Source: an uncultured Muribaculaceae bacterium
GTDB lineage: Bacteria > Bacteroidota > Bacteroidia > Bacteroidales > Muribaculaceae
Direction: 5' to 3'
DNA length: 64,000 nucleotides
NCBI GenBank assembly: GCA_910588065.1
Contig: CAJUPZ010000012.1
Span: 15,285 to 79,284 of the forward strand
Shown: positions 35,136-44,789 of the stretch, one piece after another
How the letters are laid out: the number at the start of each line of letters is the position of its first letter
How positions within the stretch are numbered: the stretch's first letter is position 1
Translations under genes and position numbers: made by a program
The notes under the pieces: generated by a model
What the model saw: the letters and a program-made list of their open reading frames with translations, nothing else
What the model was told of the DNA's origin: nothing
The model's database searches: none

Positions 35136-35645
35136 TTAAACCTCCTCAAGCTCATCGCTTTCGTTCTTGCCGTTGCGGCTGAGCAGGAAAAGTGATATGA
35201 AATAGTCAAGAGATATTTTGCCCGGACCCGCGAGGAGAATGTACAGGTAAATGCCTATGAACATAATGGGCAGGTAGCCCGGCTGCACTGAGTCAAGTCC
35301 ATAGACCGATATCTGGGGCACAAGGTCGTGGAGAATATGGTATTCGGCCGCAACCATTGACACGATAGGGGGTATAACCGATATGCGGGTCAGAAATCCC
35401 ACCATTATAAATAAGGAGCACACAATCTCCACCACAATCATGAGTATGAGGCATGTATGGGAGCTCAAGCCGAGGATTGTCGGAAAGCTGTCGGCCATTA
35501 TCTCGTAGTTGACCAGATGGCGGATGCCGAACTGCATGAACATCACTCCCACGAAGAGCCGGATGAACAGCCTTGCCATGTTGGAGTATGTGTAGCCTGT
35601 GCACTTGACAAATGTGGCGGCAATTATTTCGCTGAACTTGGACAT
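35136..35645 (-). CDS. DoxX-like membrane protein
   Basis: 169 residues with four transmembrane helices: LFVGVMFMQFGIRHL, CLILMIVVEIVCSLFIMVGF, the segment around VIPPIVSMVAAEY, and LPIMFIGIYLYILLAGPG. The G-x-R-H block near residue 42 and the spacing of helices match DoxX-type proteins, whose role (quinone or redox related) is not settled. The tail is charged (RNGKNESDELEEV). It is only three bases from the thioredoxin-fold gene upstream, so a functional link to that redox-like protein is plausible. Confidence 0.8.
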   Translation of the reverse strand: MSKFSEIIAATFVKCTGYTYSNMARLFIRLFVGVMFMQFGIRHLVNYEIMADSFPTILGLSSHTCLILMIVVEIVCSLFIMVGFLTRISVIPPIVSMVAAEYHILHDLVPQISVYGLDSVQPGYLPIMFIGIYLYILLAGPGKISLDYFISLFLLSRNGKNESDELEEV

Positions 35646-35648
35646 GGC

Positions 35649-36530
35649 TTACAGATTGGATATGATGGAGATAATGCTGTCGATATTGACGTTTTTGAGT
35701 AGAATATTGCCGTTCTGGTCAATAATGTAAAATGAGGGGGTATAGCGGATGTCGAATATATCGTCAATGCCAGGAGCCGCGCCTACTGTCCAGGATTCGG
35801 GGAGCGACTTGGCATATTCATTCCAGTTGTCATCCGGCTCAGTGCTTGATATGGCCACAACCTTCATCACTCCGCTGTTGATAAATGATGTTGCCTTGGC
35901 ATCGGCATCGAGGCGCAGCTTGGCGAGGTTGCCCCCCTCGGTGTCGGGGTTGTTGAAGAAGATGAGGGTTACCTGGGTGGAGTCAGGGGTGTATACGCTT
36001 TTGTTGCCGTTGCGGTCGGTGTACTGTATGTCCGGTACCCTTGCGCCTGTTTGTGAGGCGGTGAGCACATTTGCCTGATGGATGAAGTGCTGCTTGTCCT
36101 TGGAGGATATGCGCCGGTTGTTGACAACCGCTCTTGCAAATGGCAGAAACAGCTCGTCGCTATACATCCGCGAGGTGTCGGAGTGGATGAACTCCTCGGC
36201 TTTCTGGGCAAAAAACAGCTGGTCGGACGGTTGTTTGTCAAGCTCTTTCAGCAGCAGCGCCACCGAGCGGTGGGCTGTCCGCGCTGAGGCGTGGGGCATA
36301 AGGTCAAAGTAGTCGTGTAGCGCACCTGCCATTTTGGCACGTGACGAAAACCCTTTCTTAAGGTCGCATAGATCCCAGAAATGGGTGATGTAGAAATCGG
36401 CTTTGCCCTGCAGGGTGGAGATGGAATCCGGCACCATGGGGTAAGGGAAATAGGTCTTTGTGTCGGCCTTCGCCGGGCCGGCGCAGAGTATTGCAATCGC
36501 GGTGATGGCGATAAAGAAAAGACGTTTCAT
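35649..36530 (-). CDS. DUF5106 protein with a cysteine-less thioredoxin fold
   Basis: 293 residues. Signal peptide FFIAITAIAILCAGPAKA; DUF5106 helical region about 30-150 (THFWDLCDLKKGF, SDELFLPFARAVVNNR); then a thioredoxin-like domain with VTLIFFNNPDTEGGNLAKL near residue 190 and cis-Pro block RYTPSFYIIDQNGNILLK near 265. At the place where active relatives have C-x-x-C after FFNNPD or FYNPDC, this protein has T-E-G-G, so no redox-active cysteines are left; the mature protein has one Cys, in WDLCDLK. It may act as a chaperone or binding protein. It heads the minus run down to 29650. Confidence 0.82.
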   Translation of the reverse strand: MKRLFFIAITAIAILCAGPAKADTKTYFPYPMVPDSISTLQGKADFYITHFWDLCDLKKGFSSRAKMAGALHDYFDLMPHASARTAHRSVALLLKELDKQPSDQLFFAQKAEEFIHSDTSRMYSDELFLPFARAVVNNRRISSKDKQHFIHQANVLTASQTGARVPDIQYTDRNGNKSVYTPDSTQVTLIFFNNPDTEGGNLAKLRLDADAKATSFINSGVMKVVAISSTEPDDNWNEYAKSLPESWTVGAAPGIDDIFDIRYTPSFYIIDQNGNILLKNVNIDSIISIISNL

Positions 36531-36567
36531 GTCTGTCAGATTGATGTTGGCATATAATTTGCAATCA

Positions 36568-36575
36568 CAAAGGTA
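36568..36575 (-). promoter_or_regulatory. -7 box TACCTTTG for the DUF5106-led run
   Basis: On the minus strand TACCTTTG matches TAnnTTTG, 37 bases before the ATG at 36530. TTTA, 19 bases upstream (36598-36595), could serve as a weak -33 box. Confidence 0.5.
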
Positions 36576-36608
36576 GCTATTTATGCTTTAATATTAAAAT
36601 GAAAAAAT

Positions 36609-36646
36609 ACATGGAGGCCTGCGCAAACCTTATCGGGGCTCCATGT
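36609..36646. promoter_or_regulatory. Inverted repeat in the clpB leader
   Basis: ACATGGAG (36609-36616) and CTCCATGT (36639-36646) are perfect 8-base inverted copies separated by 22 bases, ending 34 bases before the clpB ATG. It could be a heat-shock operator or an mRNA leader hairpin; it does not match the CIRCE sequence. Confidence 0.45.
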
Positions 36647-36680
36647 GTTAGAATTTAAAAATAAGTTTATTCACGTTACT

Positions 36681-39272
36681 ATGAATTTCAATAACTTCAC
36701 AATCAAGTCGCAGGAGGCTATACAGAAAGCTGTTGAACTGACACGCAACAGCGGTAGCCAGGCCATAGAGCCGGTTCATCTGCTTAAAGCCATTCTGTCT
36801 GAGGGAGAGTCTCTTGTAAAATTTATTTTCGCGAAAACCGGTGCCGGTCTTCCGATGGTGGAGGCTGCTGTTGACAAGGAGATTGCAGCACAGCCGAAAG
36901 TGTCTGGCGGCGAGCCTTATCTGAGCCGCACATCCAACGATGTTCTGCAGAAGGCTATCGACATTGCCAAGAAGCAGGGCGACGAGTATGTGACCCTCGA
37001 GGCAATGCTGCTCGCTTTGTTTGACATCAACTCGCCCGCCTCGGCTATCCTGAAGGATGCCGGCCTCAGCGAAAAAGAGCTCCGCAGTGCCATTGATGAG
37101 CTCCGCAAGGGCAAGAAGGCTACAGACCAGAGCGCGGAGGAAACATACAATGCCCTGAGCAAGTATGCTATAAACCTCAATGAGCGTGCCCGTTCCGGCA
37201 AGCTCGACCCCGTTATCGGACGCGATGATGAGATTCGCCGTGTGCTCCAGATTCTAAGCCGGCGCACCAAGAACAATCCTATGCTCATAGGCGAGCCGGG
37301 CACAGGCAAGACTGCCATAGCCGAGGGGCTTGCCCAGCGCATTGTCCGCGGCGATGTGCCTGAGAATCTGCGCTCCAAACAGATTTTCTCTCTTGACATG
37401 GGAGCCCTTGTGGCAGGCGCCAAGTACAAGGGCGAGTTTGAGGAGCGTCTGAAAGCTATTGTTAATGAGGTAACTCAGAGCGATGGCGAGATAATACTGT
37501 TCATTGACGAAATCCACACTCTTGTCGGCGCAGGCAAGGGCGAGGGGGCGATGGATGCCGCGAATATCCTCAAGCCGGCCCTTGCCCGCGGTGAGCTCAG
37601 AAGCATAGGTGCCACAACGCTCGACGAGTATCAGAAATATTTTGAGAAAGACAAGGCTCTCGAACGCCGTTTCCAGAAGGTGATGGTGAACGAGCCTGAC
37701 GAAATGAGCGCCATAGCCATACTCCGTGGACTGAAGGAGCGCTATGAGAACCACCACAAGGTGCGCATCCGCGACGAAGCGATTATCGCGGCAGTGCAGC
37801 TGTCTGAAAGATATATCACCGACCGTTTCCTCCCGGACAAGGCCATTGACCTTGTTGATGAGGCCGCTTCCAAGCTGAGGCTGGAGATTGACTCTGTGCC
37901 GCAGGCTCTCGACGAGATTTCACGCAAAATCGCACAGAAGGAGATTGAGCGCGAGGCCATCAAGCGCGAGGGCGACAAAGAGAAGGTGAAGGAAATTGAG
38001 AAAGACCTCGCCTCGATGCGTGAGGAGGAGAAGGAATTCACCGCCAAGTGGAAGGCCGAGAAAGACCTTATCAACAAGATTCAGCAGAACAAAATTGACA
38101 TTGAGCAGCTCAACTTCGAGGCCGACCGCGCCGAGCGCGAGGGCGACTATGCAAAGGTGGCTGAAATCAGATACTCGCGTATACAGGAAAAGGAGCGCGA
38201 AAACTCCGAAATCCAGACTCAGCTCAATATGATGCAGGGCGAGAAGGCTCTCATCAAGGAGGAGGTCGATGCCGAGGATATAGCCGATGTGGTATCGCGC
38301 TGGACCGGAATCCCTGTCAACAAGATGGTGCAGAGCGAAAAAGAGAAGCTACTCCACCTCGAGGAAGAGCTCCACAACAGGGTTGTGGGACAGGAGGAGG
38401 CTATCAGAGCTATCGCCGATGCCGTTCGCCGCAGCCGTGCCGGCCTCAATGACCCCCGCAGACCTATAGGCTCGTTCATTTTCCTCGGCACAACCGGTGT
38501 CGGTAAGACAGAGCTTGCAAAGGCGCTCGCCGAATACCTCTTTGACGATGAAAACATGATGACCCGTATCGACATGAGCGAATATCAGGAGAAGCACACC
38601 GTCAGCCGTCTTGTCGGAGCGCCTCCCGGATATGTAGGCTACGATGAGGGTGGTCAGCTCACTGAGGCTGTGCGCCGCAAGCCATACTCAGTGGTGCTTT
38701 TCGATGAAATCGAGAAGGCTCATCCCGATGTGTTCAACATCCTCCTTCAGGTGCTTGACGATGGACGCCTTACCGACAACAAGGGTCGTCTGGTGAACTT
38801 CAAGAACACCATAATCATCATGACCAGCAACATGGGCTCGAATGTTATCCGCGACAATTTCGCCAAGATGACCCCCGAAAACCGCGACGAGACAATCGAA
38901 ACCACTAAGGCCGAGGTGATTGAGATGCTTAAGAAGACAATACGCCCCGAGTTCCTGAACCGTATCGACGAGACAATCATGTTCACGCCGCTCAATGAGG
39001 CCGAGATTGAGGAGATTGTTGGATTGCAGATCAGAAGCATCCGCAATATGCTCGCCAAGAACGGTGTGCAGCTTGAGGTTACTCCCGCGGCTCTGAAATA
39101 TCTTGCCGAGGAGGGCTATGATCCGGAGTTTGGCGCGCGTCCTGTCAAGAGGGCTATACACCGTCTTGTACTCAACCAGCTGTCCAAGGATATCCTCGCC
39201 CAGAAGGTTGACAAAGACCGCCCGATTGTCATTGATGCTGACGGCGACAATGGCCTCGTGTTCAAAAATTGA
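36681..39272 (+). CDS. clpB: ATP-dependent disaggregase ClpB
   Basis: 863 residues from ATG 36681; an in-frame start at 36645 overlaps the leader inverted repeat and is rejected. N domain with [18 protein letters not shown]; first AAA domain with Walker [16 protein letters not shown] near residue 206 and Walker [16 protein letters not shown]; the coiled-coil M domain, rich in Lys/Glu, about 405-520; second AAA domain with [17 protein letters not shown] near 605 and [17 protein letters not shown]-terminal [14 protein letters not shown]. It rescues aggregated proteins with DnaK. It is 27 bases from the small lipoprotein gene and the pair ends at a terminator. Confidence 0.98.
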   Translation: MNFNNFTIKSQEAIQKAVELTRNSGSQAIEPVHLLKAILSEGESLVKFIFAKTGAGLPMVEAAVDKEIAAQPKVSGGEPYLSRTSNDVLQKAIDIAKKQGDEYVTLEAMLLALFDINSPASAILKDAGLSEKELRSAIDELRKGKKATDQSAEETYNALSKYAINLNERARSGKLDPVIGRDDEIRRVLQILSRRTKNNPMLIGEPGTGKTAIAEGLAQRIVRGDVPENLRSKQIFSLDMGALVAGAKYKGEFEERLKAIVNEVTQSDGEIILFIDEIHTLVGAGKGEGAMDAANILKPALARGELRSIGATTLDEYQKYFEKDKALERRFQKVMVNEPDEMSAIAILRGLKERYENHHKVRIRDEAIIAAVQLSERYITDRFLPDKAIDLVDEAASKLRLEIDSVPQALDEISRKIAQKEIEREAIKREGDKEKVKEIEKDLASMREEEKEFTAKWKAEKDLINKIQQNKIDIEQLNFEADRAEREGDYAKVAEIRYSRIQEKERENSEIQTQLNMMQGEKALIKEEVDAEDIADVVSRWTGIPVNKMVQSEKEKLLHLEEELHNRVVGQEEAIRAIADAVRRSRAGLNDPRRPIGSFIFLGTTGVGKTELAKALAEYLFDDENMMTRIDMSEYQEKHTVSRLVGAPPGYVGYDEGGQLTEAVRRKPYSVVLFDEIEKAHPDVFNILLQVLDDGRLTDNKGRLVNFKNTIIIMTSNMGSNVIRDNFAKMTPENRDETIETTKAEVIEMLKKTIRPEFLNRIDETIMFTPLNEAEIEEIVGLQIRSIRNMLAKNGVQLEVTPAALKYLAEEGYDPEFGARPVKRAIHRLVLNQLSKDILAQKVDKDRPIVIDADGDNGLVFKN

Positions 39273-39299
39273 TTGTAAATACCAATATCTTAGACTATT

Positions 39300-39782
39300 A
39301 TGAAAAAGTTAGCACTTTTATTTCCGGCCCTTGTCGCTCTCGCTTTAGGCTTTGTGTCATGTAGCGACGATGACGATCTGCCCCTTGTGGATGTGAACAC
39401 CACATACACCGGCGCAACTATGGTGGACGGCACTCTGTATGTCGTTCAGGACCAGGAGTTTTCCATCACCGCTGTTGAGGCTGTGGCTCTGCGCGACAAT
39501 GCCAAGGCAGGGCTCACATCGGTTGAGTACGGACTTGACGGATGGGTGATCGGAGTTACAAACATCAGCCCTTTCGGCGTAAGTTTCGAACCCGGAACAT
39601 TTGCTGTCGGCAAGCACATCCTGTCAATGCGCATGGGCATTGTCGAGGAGGGTTGCTCTCCCGCGGTAGGATATTACGCCACTGATTTTGTGGTGGTTGC
39701 CACTACCGAGGAGATTCCGGCCCCGGATGCCGGCACTGAGCAGGGCTTGATTAAGACCCACCCCTCGATTACTTCTGAATAA
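39300..39782 (+). CDS. Small lipoprotein of unknown function
   Basis: 160 residues. Lipoprotein signal KLALLFPALVALALGFVSC with cleavage before Cys20, followed by an acidic SDDDDLPLVD tether that could direct the protein to the cell surface (Asp/Glu-rich tethers serve as export signals in Bacteroidetes). The rest is beta-rich (TYTGATMVDGTLYVVQDQEF, GVSFEPGTFAVGKHILSMRM) and resembles a single Ig-like domain. I do not recognise a family. It lies 27 bases after clpB and before a strong terminator, so it may be co-transcribed with the chaperone. Confidence 0.75.
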   Translation: MKKLALLFPALVALALGFVSCSDDDDLPLVDVNTTYTGATMVDGTLYVVQDQEFSITAVEAVALRDNAKAGLTSVEYGLDGWVIGVTNISPFGVSFEPGTFAVGKHILSMRMGIVEEGCSPAVGYYATDFVVVATTEEIPAPDAGTEQGLIKTHPSITSE

Positions 39783-39802
39783 CTCACGGAAATCATATCT
39801 GC

Positions 39803-39839
39803 AAAAAAGCGGTGCTCATTCTCGGGCACCGCTTTTTTT
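39803..39839. terminator. Bidirectional intrinsic terminator after the clpB-lipoprotein pair
   Basis: AAAAAAGCGGTGC (39803-39815) pairs with GCACCGCTTTTTTT (39826-39839) around a 10-base loop. The stop codon of the convergent glycosyltransferase gene lies in the loop, so one hairpin serves both directions. Confidence 0.9.
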
Positions 39840-40637
39840 GACCTTTGCCCTCAGAGGTGCGTTGAACCGGCTCCGCTCATCGTCGCGCAGCCAGCCCCAT
39901 TTGTTGAAGTAGCGGCATATATTGACGATATGCACCCAAAGCATCCTTATGGAATGGTATGACGCGGCGCGGTGCGTGTGTACAACTGTCGGCTGCGGAA
40001 CATACATGGTGCGCCAACTCCGGTGGATGCGGCGTGTCAGGTCAATATCCTCAGGATACAGGAAAAAGCGTTCGTCAAACCCGCCGCATTGCTTCACAGT
40101 CTCCATGCGCAGCATCATGAAACTCCCCTGATGGTAGGGGATATTGTGCTCGGTGTCAGGGTCAAGGTGCTCAAGCAGATATTCCCTCCGTCTGCCTGTC
40201 ATAAACCATGCAGGGGTGAAACGCCTGACAATCAGGTCGCTCGGTGTCGGCAGCATTCGGCAGGAGTGCAGCATCCTCCCGTTGCCGTCAACAATTCTCG
40301 GCTGCGCCATCCCCACATCGCTGTGGCTGTCCATATAGTCGCACAGCCGGGCTATGCTCTCAGGCTCGAAGTCAACATCCGTGTTCAGCACCAGATGATA
40401 GTCCGCATCCTCCGCAGACGCACCTCGCAGCGCCACATTGTGGCCGGAGCCATAGCCGCGGTTGTCGCCGGCTATGTAACAGAAGCCTTCAAAGCGGCCC
40501 ACAATCTCCCTTATATATTCGCAGCGGGAATTGTCAATCACCCACACACGGCTCACGCAGCTGCGCCTCAGCAGCTCAAGACAGTTGCTGAGTTCGGGTC
40601 CGGGTGTGCGGAAAGTCACAACCGAGGCTGTGATCAT
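39816..40637 (-). CDS. Family 2 glycosyltransferase (rhamnosyltransferase-like)
   Basis: 273 residues. GT-A fold with VWVIDNSRCEYIREIV, the block GDNRGYGSGHNVALR near residue 80 and the DxD-type site LNTDVDFEPESIARL near 105; QGSFMMLRMETVKQCGGFDE and FFLYPEDIDLTRR near 190-210 are typical of WbbL/RfbF-like rhamnosyltransferases, with catalytic ED in PEDID. No transmembrane helix. The acceptor (O-antigen or capsule) is inferred. It stands apart from any polysaccharide cluster and is followed in the same run by nothing; its upstream neighbour is DUF4923. Confidence 0.88.
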   Translation of the reverse strand: MITASVVTFRTPGPELSNCLELLRRSCVSRVWVIDNSRCEYIREIVGRFEGFCYIAGDNRGYGSGHNVALRGASAEDADYHLVLNTDVDFEPESIARLCDYMDSHSDVGMAQPRIVDGNGRMLHSCRMLPTPSDLIVRRFTPAWFMTGRRREYLLEHLDPDTEHNIPYHQGSFMMLRMETVKQCGGFDERFFLYPEDIDLTRRIHRSWRTMYVPQPTVVHTHRAASYHSIRMLWVHIVNICRYFNKWGWLRDDERSRFNAPLRAKVKKSGARE

Positions 40638-40647
40638 TGCGTGGATG

Positions 40648-41241
40648 CTATTTCTTGAGTTTGAATCCGGCGCAGATGCCGTCGTAGCTCTCGAGGAGTT
40701 TTGTTACCCCCTTGATTGTGGAGTTGTTGGTCACAGTTCCCGCTTTCTCTATGATAGCCACCAGTTTGGTCACATCAAAGGTGAGGCTCATTGTATTGCT
40801 GCCGCTCATTGTCACGTATGCGTCCATCTTGCCTATCGGCAGTTTGCCCCCCACCTTGAAGTTGAAAACAAAGTTTGCCTGCGAATTTTCATCTGTCACA
40901 GGTGCGATGGTGCCCTTCAGTGTCGTTCTGTTCAGCTTCATGCTGAAAGTGCTGTCCGGCTCTATGACAAGGGTCATCTTTGTGAATCCGGCCTTGCTGT
41001 AGTATGGCGCAAGCTTTGCCTCGACGGTGCTTGCCGCGGCAGCGCCGCCGGCCTTCTTGAGAATATTGTCGCTCTTGAATGTCACGGCAGGGGAGGAGTA
41101 GCTCCAGCTTCCGCTGATTTTATCAACATTGATTTTGTCTGACGACACAAGACTGCCCAGCATACTCTTTAAATCGAGCTGGGCGTTGGCGCTCTGCAGC
41201 CCGAACAGGGCTATCGCTATGCTTATGATTAAATGCTTCAT
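40648..41241 (-). CDS. DUF4923 family exported protein
   Basis: 197 residues from ATG 41241, giving signal peptide HLIISIAIALFGLQSANAQ; a longer reading would include the promoter and is rejected. The mature part matches DUF4923: ISGSWSYSSPAVTFKSDNIL, KKAGGAAAASTVEAKL, and SYDGICAGFKLKK at the end, with a lipocalin-like run of strands between. Function unknown; it is confined to Bacteroidales as far as I know. It has its own promoter and is ten bases upstream of the glycosyltransferase gene. Confidence 0.85.
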   Translation of the reverse strand: MKHLIISIAIALFGLQSANAQLDLKSMLGSLVSSDKINVDKISGSWSYSSPAVTFKSDNILKKAGGAAAASTVEAKLAPYYSKAGFTKMTLVIEPDSTFSMKLNRTTLKGTIAPVTDENSQANFVFNFKVGGKLPIGKMDAYVTMSGSNTMSLTFDVTKLVAIIEKAGTVTNNSTIKGVTKLLESYDGICAGFKLKK

Positions 41242-41248
41242 GATGCTG

Positions 41249-41280
41249 CAAAAGTAATGCTTATTATATATATGTGCAAC
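41249..41280 (-). promoter_or_regulatory. Promoter of the DUF4923 gene
   Basis: On the minus strand GTTG (41280-41277), a 20-base spacer and TACTTTTG (41256-41249). The -7 box is a full match and ends eight bases before the ATG at 41241, so the leader is very short. Confidence 0.65.
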
Positions 41281-41486
41281 TTTATTCGCCGCAATGCCGC
41301 TTTTGTCCCTCCGTTTCAGCACGCCTGCAATAGTGGCTGTGTGGTTGCTTAACTAATTTTAAGCCCATACCTTGCTATCCTCTTGCAAATTAAACGTATC
41401 TTTACAACCGTTTTAAAAACTGCAAAACAAATCTGTGCCGAAATATCGCCACGGCACATGGTCAGTGTATTGAAATATAGTAACTT

Positions 41487-44003
41487 ATGCGATTATCTCG
41501 CTTCATTATAGCAACCGCTTTATCCGCTATCTCTGTATGCTTGTCATGCTCCTCGCAGCAGAATGACTCCGTTGTTGGAGCCGGCAAAATATTGCCGGAC
41601 ATCACTGTTTCGCCTTCGGTTACGCTCAGCAACGGAACCGATGTTGACGATGCTGTCGCTTACGTGCCTGAGGTTCAGGCGCTCAGCATGAGGATTACCG
41701 GCAATGACGGAGCCTATTCCGCAACTTGGCCGCAGCTCGCGGACTATTATCCCGCGGAGTCGGTTCTCCCCGGAGTTTATCTCGTAGAGGCTTTCTACGG
41801 TTCTGAGCGCCTTGAAGGCTTTGATGTGCCATACTATTATGGCTCGGTGACCTGCACTGTCAAGGACGGCTCTGTCGAACAGCCGCAGATCGACTGCCGC
41901 CTGGCAAATACCGTGGTGTCGGTGGATTTCAATCCGCTTATCGCTGATGAGTTTGAAAGCCTGGCGCTTACCCTCCACAGCTTCGGAGGAGATTTTATCA
42001 AATACAGTCTCGGCGAAAGCCGTCAGGCATACCTCCGCCCCGGAAACATTGATGTGGGGCTGAGCGCAGTGATGCCGGACGGCAGCGAGCTGCAGGTGCA
42101 TATGCTCACCATCAGGGAAGCGCAGGCCGGCCACTGGTACAAAGCGCAGGTAAGCCTCTCACACTCCCCGCAGGGCTATCCCGTGATTACTGTGTCATTC
42201 GATGCCGGCACATCCTCCGATGATGTGTCAGTGACCCTTTCACCTGATTTCATTGCCGCACCTGCCCCTCTGATTACATGCTCCGGATTTGAATCCGGTG
42301 TGCCCGTCACAGTTGCCGAGGGTCAGACCCCCGACACCCCGCTCACTATGTCAGTCAGCGCGGAATCCCTCTCCCACCTGATGCTCTCGGCAACAGCACC
42401 CTCTCTCATCAGCAAAGGGTGGCTGCCTGAGGTGGACCTCATGTCCGACACCGATATATCGGCAATGATTGCACTCGGTCTTAAAATTACCCGCACCGAT
42501 GTAATTACGCTCGACTTCACCGCGCTCATCCCTTATCTCCGCGACACCGACGGCCTTGCCGACGTTTTCGCCCTTCAGGCTGAATCGCGCATCGGCAAAA
42601 TGTCTGCTCCCGCGCAGCTGCTCGTCAATCTGAAAAATGCCGATGTCAACATCGTGTCAATGTCGATGCCTGTTATCGGTGTTGATATTTTCACCGCCAA
42701 AGTGGAGTGCTCCGAAGGTGCCGACCCCGCAAATATCTCACTCGACATTTTCAATTCCGGGGCATGGACTGAGTTGAAACCACTCTCCCTGCAGCCGGCC
42801 GAGGAGCCCAATAACTATGAACTCTCCTTTGCCGTGCCCTCCGGCACAAACGAAATTCCCGCGAGACTGATGTATTGCGGCATTTCGCGCAACTCATTCA
42901 AAATCTACCGTATATCACCCGAATTCAAAATCGAGGTCGATGCTTTCGCCCTGAAAGCTGTTATCAGGATTGTACCCGAGGATGAAACTCTTTTAGGCGT
43001 CATAACCCGCCTCGTACGGATATATGCCGACGGTTCGCGCACTATCCAGCTCGACCGCAACGAGGAGCAGGGCACGCTCACTGTCACAGGCCTGCGGCAA
43101 AATACAACCTACACCTTCCGCGCAAGCGTCATGGACACCCCGAAGGAGGGTGAGTTCACTCCGGCCGTAACTGTCACCACCGAGTCTGCCGCAAGTCTGC
43201 CAAACGGCGATTTGGAGAACATCGTGTCGAAACGCACTAAATATTCCGATATGCCGAGTGGCGGAAGATACTCGCAGAACATTGTCGAGATTTTCAACCT
43301 GCAGAATTACACTTCGTTCGATTTCACAACCCCCGAGAAATGGGCTACCGTCAATGCCAAGACATTCAACACCGGAGCCTCGAATATCAACACCTGGTAT
43401 GTCATCCCGACAGTCCGCACGGTCGATTTCAAGGAGTCATACGCCGGAACATCGTATGCCGTGAGGATTGACAACGTGGCTTGGGACAACAACGGCCCCG
43501 CAATCCCTGATTATCTTCAGGAAGGACAGCCCTATGTCAAATACAGCCGGAATGTGCCGAAGATAAGGTACAAGGCTGTGGGCAAGCTGTTTATCGGCTC
43601 TTATAAGTTTGACCCTGCAACCCTTGGCGAATCATACTCCGAGGGTATGGCTTTCGGCTCTCGCCCCTCAGCACTGAACGGTTTCTACCGATTCATTCCG
43701 ATTGCCCCTCAGCCGGACGAGCTCGGATATGCCTGCATTGAGGTCCTTGCCGAAGATGGCTCTGTGATAGCCAAAGGCGAGACAGTGCTTGCGCCTGCCA
43801 CAGGCTACACTGCTTTCTCTGTGCCGCTGACATACTCCCGATTCGGCGTAAAGGCATCACGCATCAAGGTAATGCTGGCGGCTTCGCCCAGAATTGGCGA
43901 TATTCAATACGAGTCCCAAAACACCCTCGTGGTGCCTGACCCGCAGACATCGACAATGACAGGCAGCTCCCTGTGGATTGATGAAGTGTCGCTCTCATAT
44001 TAA
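41487..44003 (+). CDS. DUF4493-type surface lipoprotein, first gene of a six-gene surface operon
   Basis: 838 residues. Lipoprotein signal FIIATALSAISVCLSCSS with Cys near residue 21. The first ~230 residues match DUF4493, a fimbrillin-like beta domain (TWPQLADYYPAESVLPGVYLVEAFYGSE is typical, key blocks YPAESVLPG and YLVEAFYG). Fibronectin-type III-like segments follow (RLVRIYADGSRTIQL, LRQNTTYTFRASV near 520-555). The last ~270 residues look like a carbohydrate-binding jelly roll (SYAVRIDNVAWDNNG, IGSYKFDP, LWIDEVSLSY). Export to the outer membrane or surface is likely; no catalytic motif is visible. The next gene starts 33 bases downstream. Confidence 0.75.
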   Translation: MRLSRFIIATALSAISVCLSCSSQQNDSVVGAGKILPDITVSPSVTLSNGTDVDDAVAYVPEVQALSMRITGNDGAYSATWPQLADYYPAESVLPGVYLVEAFYGSERLEGFDVPYYYGSVTCTVKDGSVEQPQIDCRLANTVVSVDFNPLIADEFESLALTLHSFGGDFIKYSLGESRQAYLRPGNIDVGLSAVMPDGSELQVHMLTIREAQAGHWYKAQVSLSHSPQGYPVITVSFDAGTSSDDVSVTLSPDFIAAPAPLITCSGFESGVPVTVAEGQTPDTPLTMSVSAESLSHLMLSATAPSLISKGWLPEVDLMSDTDISAMIALGLKITRTDVITLDFTALIPYLRDTDGLADVFALQAESRIGKMSAPAQLLVNLKNADVNIVSMSMPVIGVDIFTAKVECSEGADPANISLDIFNSGAWTELKPLSLQPAEEPNNYELSFAVPSGTNEIPARLMYCGISRNSFKIYRISPEFKIEVDAFALKAVIRIVPEDETLLGVITRLVRIYADGSRTIQLDRNEEQGTLTVTGLRQNTTYTFRASVMDTPKEGEFTPAVTVTTESAASLPNGDLENIVSKRTKYSDMPSGGRYSQNIVEIFNLQNYTSFDFTTPEKWATVNAKTFNTGASNINTWYVIPTVRTVDFKESYAGTSYAVRIDNVAWDNNGPAIPDYLQEGQPYVKYSRNVPKIRYKAVGKLFIGSYKFDPATLGESYSEGMAFGSRPSALNGFYRFIPIAPQPDELGYACIEVLAEDGSVIAKGETVLAPATGYTAFSVPLTYSRFGVKASRIKVMLAASPRIGDIQYESQNTLVVPDPQTSTMTGSSLWIDEVSLSY

Positions 44004-44036
44004 TAATGTATAATTCATTTCACTCATATATCGTAA

Positions 44037-44783
44037 ATGTATCTGTTCCGAATTCTTAAAATAGCTCTCGCATCGCTCGCGGTGCTGTGCGCAGCCGGCT
44101 CAGCGGATGCGCAGGAGCCTTTCAAAAGGGGATTAGAGCAAATTTCGTTCATCCCCAAAGGGCAGTGGATTACCGGTGTCAGTGTCAACTATTCCCAGAG
44201 CAGTCAGGACAAATACCAGTTTCTGATTGTCGAGAATATAAACGGCGACACTTACTCTTTCAAGGTTAGCCCCATGCTGATGTACTGCTTCAAGGATAAT
44301 CTCGCTGCAGGAGGAAAGTTCAGCTACACACGCTCACGCACACGCCTCAACAGCGCGTCGGTGATTCTCGACACCGAAACATCATATGATGCCGACCACT
44401 TGTATGCTATCACCTCAAACTACTATGGCACCGCTGTGTTCAGAAACTACATTTCCCTCGGCAGCGGCATGAGATTCGGTATGTTCAACGAGGTGCAGCT
44501 TGAGCTCGGTGGCGGGCAGAGCAAGATAACAAACGGCACGGGTGAGGATTTTACCGGCACCTTCGAGCGAAATTTCAGTATGAACATCGGCCTTACTCCG
44601 GGTATGGTGATGTTTCTGAACAACTACTCGGCTATTGAGGTGAACATCGGTGTGCTCGGTTTCGGCTACACCGACACAAAATCGACAACCGACCGCATTT
44701 ACGTGGCTCACCGCAAATCGCGCCACGCTAACTTCAAGATAAATCTTTTCTCCGTATCATTCGGATGTGTTTTTTATCTCTGA
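44037..44783 (+). CDS. Outer-membrane beta-barrel protein, first of two paralogues
   Basis: 248 residues. Signal peptide FRILKIALASLAVLCAAGSADAQ (key: LASLAVLCAAGSADA), then amphipathic strands: ISFIPKGQWITGVSVNYSQ, YSFKVSPMLMYCF, AAGGKFSYTR, TAVFRNYISLGSG, NIGLTPGMVMFL, ending in INLFSVSFGCVFYL with aromatic last residue, as barrel proteins do. The next gene encodes a paralogue that shares FIPKGQW, the strand order and the ending FK(I/F)NLF. I do not recognise a named family with certainty. It is six bases from the paralogue and lies between two surface lipoprotein genes. Confidence 0.75.
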   Translation: MYLFRILKIALASLAVLCAAGSADAQEPFKRGLEQISFIPKGQWITGVSVNYSQSSQDKYQFLIVENINGDTYSFKVSPMLMYCFKDNLAAGGKFSYTRSRTRLNSASVILDTETSYDADHLYAITSNYYGTAVFRNYISLGSGMRFGMFNEVQLELGGGQSKITNGTGEDFTGTFERNFSMNIGLTPGMVMFLNNYSAIEVNIGVLGFGYTDTKSTTDRIYVAHRKSRHANFKINLFSVSFGCVFYL

Positions 44784-44789
44784 TGCCCT

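Noticed and set aside
36609..36646. CIRCE heat-shock operator
   Set aside because: The arms (ACATGGAG) and the 22-base spacer do not match the CIRCE pattern TTAGCACTC-N9-GAGTGCTAA.
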